64,000 nt of DNA from DATFTE01 sp963840665 (lineage in GTDB: Bacteria > Acidobacteriota > Terriglobia > Terriglobales > Acidobacteriaceae): NCBI GenBank assembly GCA_963840665.1, contig CAWIZO010000005.1:248001-312000 (forward strand), written 5' to 3'. The notes beneath the pieces were generated by a model. It was not told the DNA's origin. It ran no database searches and saw only the letters and a program-made list of their open reading frames with translations. Shown here one piece after another: positions 8,594 to 17,339 of this stretch. Position 1 is the stretch's first letter, and the number at the start of each line of letters is the position of its first letter. Both the position numbers and the translations under genes were made by a program.

Positions 8594-9715
8594 ATGCCCT
8601 CAAGATATGCCCAATGGATGTATGACTGGGAAACCCGCCTTACGTCGGTAGATAACAACCGCGTGGTGCGTCCACTGGAATGGGGGCTCGACTGGGCTCA
8701 GCAATGGCCCTGCCGCAACGGGCACCAGCCCGGATACGTTCCTGAGAATCCCGAGAAATATTTGCACGACTACAACCGGCGTATCGTAGCGGCCAGCGAC
8801 GAATTTTATTCCTACGCGAAGCCGACCGACTTTCGACTGGAGCGCCGCGAAGTTCAGGTCTTCAGTACCCGCGAAGTCTCTGACCCTGAGTTGGAAGAGA
8901 AGGTCCGAGGCACTTACGCGGACTATCTTCGTTTCACTTCTCCGGTACGCACTCCTTATCCCGAGAATAATCTGGTCAATGCCCGCTGGTTTCCGACGCG
9001 TGGACGCCGCGCCGTAGTTCTGCTTCCGCACTGGAATTCCGACGGGATCGCTTACGCCGGGTTATGTCGTGCACTAAACCTGCTGGGGATCGCGGTACTG
9101 CGACTGAGCATGCCTTATCACGACATTCGCCGTCCCGCCGAGATTCGTCGCGCGGACTACGCCGTTTCTGCCAACATTGGGCGCACTCTCGATGCGGCGC
9201 GGCAAGGGGTGATCGACGTCCGTTGCTGCCTCGATTGGCTGGAACAGCAAGGTTACAGCCGGCTAGGAATTCTTGGAACCAGCCTTGGGTCTTGCTATGC
9301 GTTCCTGGCAGCGGCGCATGATCAGCGGATCCAGGTGGCTGCGTTCAATCACGCGTCGACTTACGTGGCCGACGTGGTGTGGCATGGACAGTCGACCCGG
9401 CACATCCGCGAAGGACTGGAAACGCAGATTGATCTGGAGCGGCTGCGCGATTTGTGGAGCGGCATCAGCCCCATGTCGTACTTCGCGCAGTTCGCGCGCT
9501 GGGCGAAAAAATCGCTAATTATCTACGCCAAGTACGATCTGACGTTTCTTCCTGAACTCTCGCAGGACGCGGTCAACGCATTCGCGAGCCATCATCTCGA
9601 CCATAAAGTCGTCGTACTGCCCTGCGGACACTACACAACGGGCGAAACCCCCTATAAATTCATGGACGGCTGGCACCTGGCAACGTTCTTCCGCACAGCG
9701 TTTGAAAGCGTTTAA
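8594..9715 (+). CDS. Alpha/beta-hydrolase family protein
   Basis: The serine-hydrolase nucleophile elbow is 'GILGTSLGSC' (G-T-S-L-G, Ser about residue 230). An oxyanion-type strand 'RRAVVLLPHWNSDGIAYAGL' lies before it. Later 'KSLIIYAKYDLTFLPE' carries a likely catalytic Asp and 'VVLPCGHYTTGETPYK' the likely His, so the full triad can be proposed. The substrate is unknown; it may be an esterase or peptidase of the dienelactone-hydrolase/prolyl-oligopeptidase type. I chose ATG 8594 (MPSRYAQWMYDWE). An upstream GTG at 8465 adds 43 basic, unconvincing residues. There is no signal peptide. Confidence 0.8.
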   Translation: MPSRYAQWMYDWETRLTSVDNNRVVRPLEWGLDWAQQWPCRNGHQPGYVPENPEKYLHDYNRRIVAASDEFYSYAKPTDFRLERREVQVFSTREVSDPELEEKVRGTYADYLRFTSPVRTPYPENNLVNARWFPTRGRRAVVLLPHWNSDGIAYAGLCRALNLLGIAVLRLSMPYHDIRRPAEIRRADYAVSANIGRTLDAARQGVIDVRCCLDWLEQQGYSRLGILGTSLGSCYAFLAAAHDQRIQVAAFNHASTYVADVVWHGQSTRHIREGLETQIDLERLRDLWSGISPMSYFAQFARWAKKSLIIYAKYDLTFLPELSQDAVNAFASHHLDHKVVVLPCGHYTTGETPYKFMDGWHLATFFRTAFESV

Positions 9716-9909
9716 GCACTCAGCACTCAGCCGTCAGCATTCAGCCATTAAGACTACTGCAAGGGTTCGCCAAGCTACGCGGGGCGTAAAGGTTGTTCAA
9801 TCGAACCAGCAGACTGCAGATCGTCGCACAGCGTTTAGATGGCTGAATGCTGACGGCTGAGTGCTGATGGCTTTTTCCTAAATGCCAAGTGCTAATTGCC
9901 AAGTGCTTG
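9716..9909. repeat. Intergenic palindrome of 7-bp repeats (element B)
   Basis: The left arm (9716–9752) is tandem 7-mers of type CACTCAG/CATTCAG. The right arm (9841–9909) has the inverse units (TGCTGAC, GGCTGAG), followed by a second unit type (TGCCAAG). The middle ~88 bp is not repetitive. The arms can pair with each other. Element D at 41.7 kb uses the same two unit types. Confidence 0.8.
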
Positions 9910-9935
9910 TTTAGAATGTTCGAGAGTCTTGAATT

Positions 9936-11225
9936 ATGAAAACTTCTTCCATGTCTCGTCCGCTGTTTGAAGTCGACCCGCAGATTGCCAACGCCATCGA
10001 CAACGAAGTTCGCCGCCAGCATGAAGGGCTTGAACTCATTGCCTCCGAAAATTTTGTCAGTGAAGCGGTTCTGGAGGCTATGGGGTCGGTCTTCACCAAC
10101 AAGTATGCCGAGGGATATCCCGGCAAGCGCTATTACGGCGGCTGCGAGTTTGCCGATATCGTGGAAGATCTGGCGCGCGAACGCGCAAAGAAGTTGTTTG
10201 GCGCTGAGTATGCCAACGTGCAGCCACACGCGGGTTCGCAGGCCAACATGGAAGCTTATGCGGCCGTCATTCAGCCGGGAGATACGGTCCTTGGATTGAA
10301 CTTGGCCCACGGCGGACACCTGACACATGGGCATCATCTGAATTTTTCGGGGAAGACCTACCGCATCGTCCCCTACGGAGTCACCAAAGAGACCGAAACC
10401 ATCGATTACGACGAACTCGAGAAACTGGCGGAGAAAGAACGGCCGAAGTTGATCATCGGAGGCGGCAGCGCGTATCCGCGCACGATCGACTTCGCACGCA
10501 TGCGTCAAATCGCCGACAAAGTTGGGGCATTGTTCCTCGTCGATATGGCGCACTTTGCGGGCCTGGTCGCAGGCGGCGCACATCCCTCGCCGGTTCCTCA
10601 CGCGCACATCGTGACATCCACTACGCACAAGACGTTGCGTGGACCGCGTGCCGGAATGATTCTCAGCAAGCAGGAATTCGGCGCGGCTATCGACAAGACC
10701 GTCTTCCCCGGAATGCAGGGAGGACCACTCGTTCATATCATCGCCGGAAAGGCCGTATGCTTTCTAGAAGCCATGCAGCCGGAATTTCGTGAGTATGCGC
10801 GTCAGGTCGTAGTCAACGCCAAAGTTCTCGCCGAAGTGCTGGCGGCGGAAGGGTATCGCATCATTTCCGGAGGAACGGATACGCACGTGATGCTGGTCGA
10901 TGTGTTCTCGAAAGGCATGCTGGGCAGCGAAGCCGAGAAGGCGCTTGGCGAAGCCGCTATCACGGTGAACAAGAATGCCATCCCGTTCGACACCAATCCG
11001 CCGATGAAACCGAGTGGCATTCGTATCGGCACGCCTGCGCTGACCACGCGCGGCATGAAGGAAGCCGAGATGAAGCAGGTGGGACGGTGGATCTCGCAGG
11101 CCCTTCACAATCGCACTGATGCCGGAGTTCTAGGGAAAATCCGCAAGCAGGTGCTGGAATTGGCCGAAGCCTTCCCACTTTATCCGGAGCGGAGAGCCAA
11201 GGCGCAAGCGGAGATTCGAGCCTAG
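9936..11225 (+). CDS. glyA: Serine hydroxymethyltransferase
   Basis: PLP enzyme converting serine and tetrahydrofolate to glycine and 5,10-methylene-tetrahydrofolate, a main source of one-carbon units. At 429 residues it is full length. Visible signatures are 'LELIASENFVSEAVLEAMGS', 'NKYAEGYPGKRYYGGCE', 'VQPHAGSQANMEAY' and the PLP-lysine motif 'TSTTHKTLRGPRAG' (Lys232). The start is either ATG 9936 or the internal ATG 9951 (MSRPLFEVD); there is no strong SD for either. Intergenic heptamer palindromes flank it on both sides. Confidence 0.97.
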   Translation: MKTSSMSRPLFEVDPQIANAIDNEVRRQHEGLELIASENFVSEAVLEAMGSVFTNKYAEGYPGKRYYGGCEFADIVEDLARERAKKLFGAEYANVQPHAGSQANMEAYAAVIQPGDTVLGLNLAHGGHLTHGHHLNFSGKTYRIVPYGVTKETETIDYDELEKLAEKERPKLIIGGGSAYPRTIDFARMRQIADKVGALFLVDMAHFAGLVAGGAHPSPVPHAHIVTSTTHKTLRGPRAGMILSKQEFGAAIDKTVFPGMQGGPLVHIIAGKAVCFLEAMQPEFREYARQVVVNAKVLAEVLAAEGYRIISGGTDTHVMLVDVFSKGMLGSEAEKALGEAAITVNKNAIPFDTNPPMKPSGIRIGTPALTTRGMKEAEMKQVGRWISQALHNRTDAGVLGKIRKQVLELAEAFPLYPERRAKAQAEIRA

Positions 11226-11226
11226 A

Positions 11227-11316
11227 CAATTGCCGATTTTCAAGTTGCAATTGCCAATTTGTTCGAGGCGATCCCGCGTTTCCAATTGGAAATTGACAAT
11301 CGAAAATTGGCAATTC
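11227..11316. repeat. Intergenic palindrome of 7-bp repeats (element C)
   Basis: The left arm (11227–11262) is built from 7-mers like CAATTGC. The right arm (11282–11316) carries CCAATTG/GCAATTC units in inverse orientation, with only ~20 bp between. It sits just after the glyA stop codon and could act as a processing or termination hairpin for glyA mRNA. Confidence 0.7.
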
Positions 11317-11351
11317 TGCTTTTCCTTCTCCTTTATGGTTAAATCATCCGC

Positions 11352-12544
11352 GTGAAGGTTGCCATCGATATCCGGCGCATGACGGAGTTCGGTGTCGGCA
11401 CCTATACCCGCAACGTGATTCGCGCGCTCGGCCGCCTCGATCACGAGAGCACCTACTTCCTGATCGGGTCGCCGGAAAAAGTAGCCGAGATCGGTGCGCT
11501 CCCTCCGAACTTTGAAACGGTCCCGCTGCTTTTGAAAGACAATACACTCAAAGGCTCGGTCGAGTGCCGCTCAATCTTGCGGCGCCTGAATGTCGACGTA
11601 GTGCATATTCCTCATCTATTCTGGGTGCCGCGCGCTCTTCCCTGTCCCTATGTGATGACGGTTCACGATGTGCTCGAACATATGTATCGGGCGCACGACC
11701 GCTCGCAGCCGCGGCGCATCCTGCACTTCACCATGACACGGCGGGCCATGCGGAACGCGGAACGAATCTTTGCGGTTTCGAAGTTCACCAAAACTGAAAT
11801 CGAAAAGCTGTTCGGCATTCCCGGGGATCGCATCGACGTCATCTACAACGCAATCGACGAGCGCTTCCTGCGCGGACACGCCACGGAGAACGATCGCCAG
11901 CTTCTTTCCGAGCGGTTCCTGGTCAATTACCCGTTCCTGCTTTATGCCGGACGAATCAGTCCCCCAAGAATCTGGTACGCATCATTGAGGCATTCTCGGC
12001 ACTGAAAGCCGAACTAGAGAAAGAAGATAAATATCGCGATCTGAAGCTGGTCATCATCGGTGACGAACTCAGCAAACATCCAGACTTGCGACGCACCGTG
12101 ATTCGAGGCGGAGTGCAGAACGATGTGCGCTTCCTGGGTTTTGTTCCGATTGAGGTGCTGAGGATTTTCTACGATGCGGCGAAGATCTTCGTCTTCCCGT
12201 CCCTCTACGAAGGGTTCGGCCTGCCCCCGCTGGAGGCCATGGCGCACGGCACGCCGGTCGTGACTTCGAACACTTCCTCGCTGCCAGAGGTGGTTGGGAA
12301 TGCCGCGGTGCTGGTGAATCCAGAGAACGTCTTCGAGATCATGCGCGCGCTGCATCGCGTGCTTCTCGACCAACCGCTGCGCGACAAGCTCAAGCAGCGA
12401 AGCTACGAGCAGGCCAAGAAATTTTCATGGGACGCGTCCGCCCGGCAGATTCTCAAGGTCTACCGGGAGGTTGCTGGGAAATCGGGGCGCGTCACCGAGG
12501 CGAAAGTTCACGAAGAGCCAACACCGCGGGCAGTGAACTCTTAG
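11352..12544 (+). CDS. GT4-family glycosyltransferase, split by one frameshift
   Basis: A retaining GT-B glycosyltransferase. The N-terminal half (GTG 11352; 'MKVAIDIRRMTEFGVGTYTRNVI', 'VDVVHIPHLFWVPR', 'IFAVSKFTKTEIEKLFGI') reads to about 11960. The C-terminal donor domain continues in another frame ('KNLVRIIEAFSALK', 'FLGFVPIEVLRIFYDAA', and 'FPSLYEGFGLPPLEAMAHG' with the EX7E-type motif). One missing base near 11963 in an A/C-rich run explains the break; the two halves join as '…AGRISPPKNLVRI'. The product would be ~397 residues, normal for GT4. Sugar donor and acceptor are unknown; cell-surface polysaccharide synthesis is likely. Confidence 0.85.
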
Positions 12545-12548
12545 ACGG

Positions 12549-12728
12549 CTACTCGCTCTTCAGCAGCGGATATCCCGGGGAGCGGAGCGACAGGCGGTGA
12601 AGTTTCGTCGCGATCTGCTTCTTTTCCGCTTCGGTGGTAGTGGCGGCGAAGCGCTTGCGCAGCTTCAGAATTTTTTCGTGGCGAGTGCGACGGCGGCGAA
12701 TCTCGGGCCTGCGACTGGGTCCAGACAT
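12549..12728 (-). CDS. Small basic conserved protein (DUF6800-like)
   Basis: A 59-residue frame starts at an ATG preceded by GAGGAG at good spacing. It begins 'MSGPSRRPEIRRRRTRHEKI' and is very rich in Arg and Lys, with predicted helices. The opening resembles a small-protein family I recall as DUF6800, known from Planctomycetes and Acidobacteriota; I could not check this. It may bind RNA or ribosomes, but that is only inferred from the charge. The stop codon lies 5 bp from the end of the convergent glycosyltransferase gene. Confidence 0.65.
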   Translation of the reverse strand: MSGPSRRPEIRRRRTRHEKILKLRKRFAATTTEAEKKQIATKLHRLSLRSPGYPLLKSE

Positions 12729-12975
12729 TGATTTCTCCTCACTGAAATTAAGATCTCCATTCTAAATGCCCAGACCGGAAAGCGTAAAATCGCGGCCGCA
12801 AAGTGAGCTATAATCTGCGCACTACTGGGGAGTGCAAGTTGAGCGCCGTCGCCGATGGGAAGATCACGGTGGTGGCGATTAAAGGCACTGGCAGTCAGAG
12901 TGGTGAAACCCCGGCGCAAAAGAGAAGGTCAACATCGAAGCCACAATAGGAGTGGGAGCAAATTCCGCGAACCTG

Positions 12976-13749
12976 TCAGATGCCGGCGTACCAGGCATAG
13001 CCTGTTTCCGGCTCCACAGAGCCGAGGCCTTTGCCGAAACTTTTCAGACTGTCGGTGACCGTCAGGCGCGTGATGAATTTCACGCTCTTGTAGCCGATCT
13101 GGCGTGGGATCCGCAGACGAAGCGGGCCGCCGTTGCCTACAGGGAGTTCATCGCCGTTCATCCCATAGGCGAGGAAAGTCTGTGGGTGTAGCGCGTCGGC
13201 CATGTCGATGCTGTCCCACCAGTCCGGATCGATCGAGAAATAGACCACGTACCTCGCTTGTGGATGAACTTCCACTAGTTGCAGGACGTGCGATAGAGGA
13301 ACGCCATTCCACTCGGCGATGTAAGACCAACCCTCTTCACACTGCAGCATGGTGATCTGGCTGCGTGACGGATAGCTCTTAAGCTGATCGAGCGAGAACG
13401 ATGCTGGCCGCGCCACCATGCCATCAACGGAGAGCTGCCAGTCGGCGAATCCTCTGGCCTGAAGCTGCTTGAACTCTTCTTTCAGCGGCGGCATTTCGTT
13501 CGCAAACGGCGGGTTCGAGATCTGGCTGGGAGGAAACTCACGAGCTAACGAATGCCTCGTCAATAGACGCTGGGAAGCGTAGGTCAGTGTTTCTCCGAGG
13601 CCATAGATTCCGCCGCTATCAGGCGGAACCAGCCCATACTTTTCCGCGAGACGCGCGGCGACACCCAGACCTGCTACACCTGCCGCAGCGGCAAGTCCGG
13701 TGGTGATCAGTTTGCGGCGTGAGAGTTTGCGAGACGATAGTTCGCTCAT
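12976..13749 (-). CDS. Sulfite-oxidase-like molybdopterin oxidoreductase (Tat-exported)
   Basis: 257 residues. The N-terminus 'SRRKLITTGLAAAAGVAGLG' is a twin-arginine signal. The oxidoreductase molybdopterin domain follows ('WQLSVDGMVARPASFSLDQLKSYP'), with the molybdenum-ligand Cys in 'ITMLQCEEGWSYIAEWNGVPL' (Cys137), then 'YVVYFSIDPDWWDSIDM' and 'IPRQIGYKSVKFI'. It probably acts as a periplasmic sulfite oxidase or an MsrP/YedY-like reductase. I placed the start at ATG 13749, which overlaps the stop of the cytochrome gene by 4 bp (ATGA). The upstream extension reads into that gene and is not coding. Translation is likely coupled to the cytochrome. Confidence 0.88.
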   Translation of the reverse strand: MSELSSRKLSRRKLITTGLAAAAGVAGLGVAARLAEKYGLVPPDSGGIYGLGETLTYASQRLLTRHSLAREFPPSQISNPPFANEMPPLKEEFKQLQARGFADWQLSVDGMVARPASFSLDQLKSYPSRSQITMLQCEEGWSYIAEWNGVPLSHVLQLVEVHPQARYVVYFSIDPDWWDSIDMADALHPQTFLAYGMNGDELPVGNGGPLRLRIPRQIGYKSVKFITRLTVTDSLKSFGKGLGSVEPETGYAWYAGI

Positions 13750-14537
13750 GTGCGCTCCGTAGGTGTAGCAGCGCGGCCGGTGATCATCGCTTGCATGCGG
13801 CTCTTGAATCCGGCAAGCCAAATCATTCCGACATGGACAAGCAGAAAGAGCACGAGAGCCAGGGTGACAAAGAAATGAAGCGTGCGCGCCGATTGCTGGC
13901 CACCGAGTACGTTGACGGCGGCTGGAAGTGCGGAAACAAACGCGGGCGACATTGCCAAGCCCGTCCATATGACGAAAGGAAACAGAATGAAAATCACAAA
14001 CAAGTAAGCGATCCGCTGGAGCGCGTTATAGGACCAGGCTTCTGCCTCAGTGGGCCGCTTGAGGCGCAAATGGCTGGCGATCTCCTTTGACCATGCCCGC
14101 CACGACATATCAGCCGGAAGCAAGTTTCTCCGAAAGTGCCCCGTAAGCAAGCCGAAGACCAGATACAGCAAACCGGTGAAGACAACCACCCAAGCAGACT
14201 GAAAATGGAGATACCGGCTCCAACCGTTCTGATCCGGCAACACGTAGCCGTAGCCGGTCGGTACAAGAGATCTCGAGGCAGGTATCGGGATTTTAAACAA
14301 CGGTGCAGTCAGATCGTTCCCGGTTTCACCCCAATAGAAGCGGGGATGAGAGATCACAATCTCAACTCCGCTCACAAGTAAAGCCAGAAAGCACAGGGTG
14401 GTGATCCAATGAGTCACACGGACGAGGGCAGAATGCCGTGAAGTCGCCGACTCAGTTGGCACGGTCGAGGCCGCACTCGGAATGCACACGGAATCGCCCA
14501 CGCGGGAATCGTACCATGCAGCGCCCGTACCCGACAT
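13746..14537 (-). CDS. Cytochrome b561-type membrane subunit
   Basis: About 263 residues with four or five membrane helices, typical of the di-haem cytochrome b of thiosulfate reductases and hydrogenases. Candidate haem-ligand histidines sit in helices: 'RVTHWITTLCFLALL', 'YLHFQSAWVVVF', 'TLHFFVTLALVLFLLVHVGM'. It lies directly upstream of, and overlaps, the molybdoenzyme gene. It is thus the likely electron partner linking that enzyme to the quinone pool or respiratory chain. The start ATG is at 14537. Confidence 0.85.
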   Translation of the reverse strand: MSGTGAAWYDSRVGDSVCIPSAASTVPTESATSRHSALVRVTHWITTLCFLALLVSGVEIVISHPRFYWGETGNDLTAPLFKIPIPASRSLVPTGYGYVLPDQNGWSRYLHFQSAWVVVFTGLLYLVFGLLTGHFRRNLLPADMSWRAWSKEIASHLRLKRPTEAEAWSYNALQRIAYLFVIFILFPFVIWTGLAMSPAFVSALPAAVNVLGGQQSARTLHFFVTLALVLFLLVHVGMIWLAGFKSRMQAMITGRAATPTERT

Positions 14538-14572
14538 CCACGAATCTTCCTGGCAGTGTGACGTTCCGGCCC

Positions 14573-15163
14573 TTATTGCCGGCGCGAGTCCGGCGGCACC
14601 AGGTTGTTCGCGCGATAGTACACAACCAGCTGGCCATAGTGTTCACCGCTGTGCTCGATGGCGAACGTCCAGATGGAGGAGTTGTGAGCCATCCGGTTGC
14701 CGAAAAATTTGGTTGTTTTGTCCAGACCCGCATCGCCCTGCTGTTGGATCACTTTCGCTCCGTCCGCGACGGCCTCCTGCACGAACTTCACCACGTCGGC
14801 CTTCGTCTTGAAAGCGTCACGCGACGGATTGTCGCCATCACCGAAGTCAGGCCCGAGATTTGATCCGGAAACCATGCGTATCACGACGAAATCCAGTGCG
14901 GCGGCGTGGAGGAGATTCAGGGCAAAGGTGCGTTCGTCCTTTTGTACCTTGAAATCGTACTTGTCTTCGGGAAAATCCTGGGCCATGGCGACGAGTTTGT
15001 TCCCGATGTCATTCCACCGGTCCAACATCTCCTCCGATCGAGAGCGCGCAGGAGCTGGAGGTTGACTTTTGGTTTGAGCTTGACTGTGAAGACTCATTGC
15101 GGCGGTAACCAGTAGAGTGACCGTAACCACTGCGAACGAACACCGCTTCGAAGACTCCTTCAT
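14573..15163 (-). CDS. Secreted DinB-superfamily protein
   Basis: 196 residues. ATG 15163 follows AAGGAG at 8-nt spacing. It opens a signal peptide ('MKESSKRCSFAVVTVTLLVT', cleavage near 'HSQAQ'). The mature part has the DinB four-helix pattern with the metal-binding histidines in 'LNLLHAAALDFVV', 'RMAHNSSIWTFAIEHSGEHYGQLVVYYR'. DinB-fold proteins are often metal-dependent thiol or hydrolytic enzymes; this one's reaction is unknown. TACTAC motifs upstream suggest control by the neighbouring BlaI repressor. Confidence 0.8.
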   Translation of the reverse strand: MKESSKRCSFAVVTVTLLVTAAMSLHSQAQTKSQPPAPARSRSEEMLDRWNDIGNKLVAMAQDFPEDKYDFKVQKDERTFALNLLHAAALDFVVIRMVSGSNLGPDFGDGDNPSRDAFKTKADVVKFVQEAVADGAKVIQQQGDAGLDKTTKFFGNRMAHNSSIWTFAIEHSGEHYGQLVVYYRANNLVPPDSRRQ

Positions 15164-15259
15164 TGCATTTCTCCTTTGGATTGAGATATGGATTGTTTTC
15201 CCAAGCCGAGCGTGCGCTTCAATGCGACGTAAGGTCATTCCGGATCAACTAATAGTTTC

Positions 15260-15286
15260 TACTACGTTTCACGTTTATTCTACTAC
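15260..15286 (-). promoter_or_regulatory. Candidate BlaI operator half-sites upstream of the DinB gene
   Basis: TACTAC occurs at 15260–15265 and again at 15281–15286, 21 bp apart (two helical turns). BlaI/MecI operators have a TACTAC…GTAGTA core. The same motif lies before blaI at 16749. The sites lie ~100 bp upstream of the dinB-like start. Confidence 0.45.
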
Positions 15287-15396
15287 ATCATGCGGTGATC
15301 AAAACAATGGGAATTCTGGGGAAGCCTTACTTCGGCGGCGAGGGACTGCGGGGACTCGAAGAAGCGGCGGGGCTGGTTTGTGGCGATTGCCGGGAA

Positions 15397-16329
15397 CTAC
15401 CGCTTAACAAGAAAACAGCATGCGGTGTGTGCCACCGTCCCAAAAACACCCCAAAGGAGGACACCGCTGAAGACCAGGGTTAGCACCATGCTCGTAGCCC
15501 GGTAGGGTGGTTGGGGCGGAGCGGCCAACCGGGCAAGACGATGGCTTATCAACGAGGAGGCTGACGCCTGCAGTAACAATGTCTTGTCTGGATTGGCAAG
15601 TTTTGCCAGTGCAGAAACCAACTCGTCACCGTGGGCGCTCTGAATCACAGACTCGTCGCACGAGAGCTCTCGATACAAGGCAAGGCGAGAGCCTGCGATC
15701 CAGACCAGCGGATGGAACCACAGCACGCAAAGGCTCACCTCATGAATCAGGCGTATTAAGTTGTCACGTCTTCGTGCATGGGTCAGTTCGTGGATAAGGA
15801 CCGCCTTGAGTTCATGCTCGCTGAGCAGCAGATCAATTCCATAGGGAAGTGAAATATGAGGATGGAGAACCCCGTCTACCGCTGGAGCTTGGCCATTCTG
15901 AGCGAACCGTACCGGAATGCCCTGGGCAAAAAACCCTGGCCTCGACTGGTGAGCACTCTGACCGGCCGTGGCCGACGTGTCCCGACGCTCCGCGCGTATC
16001 CGCAAACCTAGCCGCGTGAGCATCAGGGTTGCACAAAGCAGCCATGCTACGGAGAGGATGGTAGCCGTTCGGCCTTGAGAGATGGTATTTGCGAAGTCTC
16101 CAATCATGCCTAGCGGTGCGGCCCAGGAAAGATGCGGCGCCCAGAGTTTGTCGAGAATTGCGCCCACGGGCAGGATGAAATTGAGCGAGGTCGCCACCCA
16201 TATCCAATACTTCGTACTCGCGCTGCCACCAAGGATGGACGTCAGAGCCCATGCTGCGAATCCGACCATCGAGGCATACAGGAGGTGGATGTCAAAATAA
16301 TACAAAGTGCGGGCGATGTGTTCATGCAT
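15397..16329 (-). CDS. M56-family (BlaR1-like) membrane metallopeptidase
   Basis: 310 residues. N-terminal membrane helices lead to the gluzincin motif 'HELTH' at residues 180–184 with a downstream 'RELSCDESV' Glu ligand, and a last helix near the C-terminus ('SMVLTLVFSGVLLWGVFG'). In BlaR1, signal binding activates this protease and leads to BlaI cleavage. Here the large C-terminal beta-lactam sensor domain is missing. The signal is therefore different or comes from a partner. The gene overlaps the end of blaI by 8 bp, so they form an operon. Confidence 0.88.
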   Translation of the reverse strand: MHEHIARTLYYFDIHLLYASMVGFAAWALTSILGGSASTKYWIWVATSLNFILPVGAILDKLWAPHLSWAAPLGMIGDFANTISQGRTATILSVAWLLCATLMLTRLGLRIRAERRDTSATAGQSAHQSRPGFFAQGIPVRFAQNGQAPAVDGVLHPHISLPYGIDLLLSEHELKAVLIHELTHARRRDNLIRLIHEVSLCVLWFHPLVWIAGSRLALYRELSCDESVIQSAHGDELVSALAKLANPDKTLLLQASASSLISHRLARLAAPPQPPYRATSMVLTLVFSGVLLWGVFGTVAHTACCFLVKR

Positions 16330-16723
16330 GGCCTTTTCCTCCGCGGCTACGGCTGTTCTTGTTGCCTGGCGCCGCGTTTTGAAGAGCCTTTAAGTCCTTG
16401 AGTGTGATCGTGCCCGTTTCGAGTAGGTTTGAAACCAGTATGCGAGGGGATCCGCCGAATAAATCCAGGAGGTCTCGAACCAGCCCGCTTCTGTACTCGT
16501 TCTGGTCGATCGCAGGCTCGAAGAGCTGGGCATTACCAATCTTTTTCACCTTGCGCAGAGCGCCTTTTTGCTCAAGTCGATAGACGAGCGTCTGTACCGT
16601 TGTGTAAGCAACGCGCTCCTCCTCGGGCAAACTCTCGAGAATCTCGCGCACAGAACTCGTCCCCAATCTCCAAAACTGCTCGAGGATTCGTGTTTCGGCC
16701 TTTGACAAATGAGTTTTGTTCAT
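16322..16723 (-). CDS. blaI: BlaI/MecI-family transcriptional repressor
   Basis: 133 residues. The winged-helix domain 'LSKAETRILEQFWRLGTSSVREILESLPEE…VAYTTVQTLVYRLEQKGALRK' is diagnostic of BlaI/MecI (Penicillinase_R). The C-terminal helices serve dimerisation ('LVRDLLDLFGGSPRILVSNLL'). A basic tail follows. It is expected to repress its own operon (blaI plus the M56 protease) and probably the DinB gene downstream through TACTAC sites. The start ATG is at 16723. Confidence 0.92.
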   Translation of the reverse strand: MNKTHLSKAETRILEQFWRLGTSSVREILESLPEEERVAYTTVQTLVYRLEQKGALRKVKKIGNAQLFEPAIDQNEYRSGLVRDLLDLFGGSPRILVSNLLETGTITLKDLKALQNAAPGNKNSRSRGGKGHA

Positions 16724-16748
16724 TGTCTCCTATCCATCTCGGCAATCC

Positions 16749-16754
16749 TACTAC
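16749..16754 (-). promoter_or_regulatory. Candidate BlaI half-site upstream of blaI
   Basis: TACTAC (followed by ATGG) lies 26 bp upstream of the blaI start codon, matching the half-site of known BlaI operators and the two copies before the DinB gene. The second palindromic arm is poor. Confidence 0.4.
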
Positions 16755-16816
16755 ATGGTCCGTTTTACGGACAAGCGGCCGGTTTATTGGCTTTGGAGAT
16801 GGTGGAAAACAGAAGT

Positions 16817-16847
16817 TTGTGGCAGCCGGACCTGTAAGCCGAATTCT
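16817..16847. repeat. Left attachment site of the integrated element (31-bp direct repeat)
   Basis: The 31 bases are identical to 39268–39298, where they are the 3' end of rnpB. Here the rest of rnpB is absent, so this is the copy left by site-specific integration. It begins TTGTGGCAGCCGG and ends CCGAATTCT. Confidence 0.9.
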
Positions 16848-16973
16848 TCCAAATCGTGCCTCCCAAATCACTGATTCGGCCCGTACTTCCGACACTATAT
16901 CTCTTTCGAGCCTCACACGACACCAGTCTGTAAAGTCTGTCCAGTCCCTAACATCTGCCTGGTGCTCAGCAGT

Positions 16974-16995
16974 AGGGACACTAAAGGGACACCAA
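16974..16995 (+). promoter_or_regulatory. Candidate integrase arm-type sites, left end
   Basis: Two tandem 11-mers, AGGGACACTAA and AGGGACACCAA, lie about 130 bp inside the left attachment site. Similar pairs occur inside the right end (39208–39230). The position and pairing fit arm-binding sites of a lambda-type integrase. Confidence 0.5.
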
Positions 16996-17034
16996 GAAAC
17001 TGGGAGAGCGATGTGCGGGAGTGATTGTGGTTCG

Positions 17035-17316
17035 TCAGCGCTTAGGGACGAAGCTTTGCCGCTGTATCCATTGACGTATCAGCCCCTTCGGGAAACGCAA
17101 GTTCGACTGGATTCGGACGTAGGGAATCAGTCCACGTTGTACGTAACCGTACAGCGTCTTTCTGTCAATTCTTAGTAGTGTTTCCAGATCCTTTGCTGTC
17201 CACATCTCGTCGGCGGTGATTTCTTGGCTCCCCGGATCAAGACGCTCAAGCCCCGGGTCAGAGGGAGTATTGGCAATTCCTGCCATCCCTCGCCTTGGCC
17301 GAAACGACTGCGTCAC
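17035..17316 (-). CDS. Excisionase-like MerR/HTH_17 protein
   Basis: 93 residues. The C-terminal part 'MWTAKDLETLLRIDRKTLYGYVQRGLIPYVRI' and 'LRFPKGLIRQWIQRQ' is the winged-helix pattern of small excisionase/HTH_17 DNA-binding proteins. The N-terminal ~35 residues are disordered. Lying beside the left attachment site, it probably acts as the recombination directionality factor or regulates the integrase. It could also be a general repressor of the element. Confidence 0.7.
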   Translation of the reverse strand: MTQSFRPRRGMAGIANTPSDPGLERLDPGSQEITADEMWTAKDLETLLRIDRKTLYGYVQRGLIPYVRIQSNLRFPKGLIRQWIQRQSFVPKR

Positions 17317-17339
17317 AATGCTGCATAGTCGCGCAATAG

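Noticed and set aside
9716..9909. CRISPR array
   Set aside because: The repeat units are 7 bp with no spacers, and no cas genes are in the window. No CRISPR array was found elsewhere either.
13750..13968. N-terminal extension of the molybdoenzyme
   Set aside because: It overlaps the cytochrome b gene in another frame; the Tat signal begins exactly at ATG 13749, with ATGA coupling.
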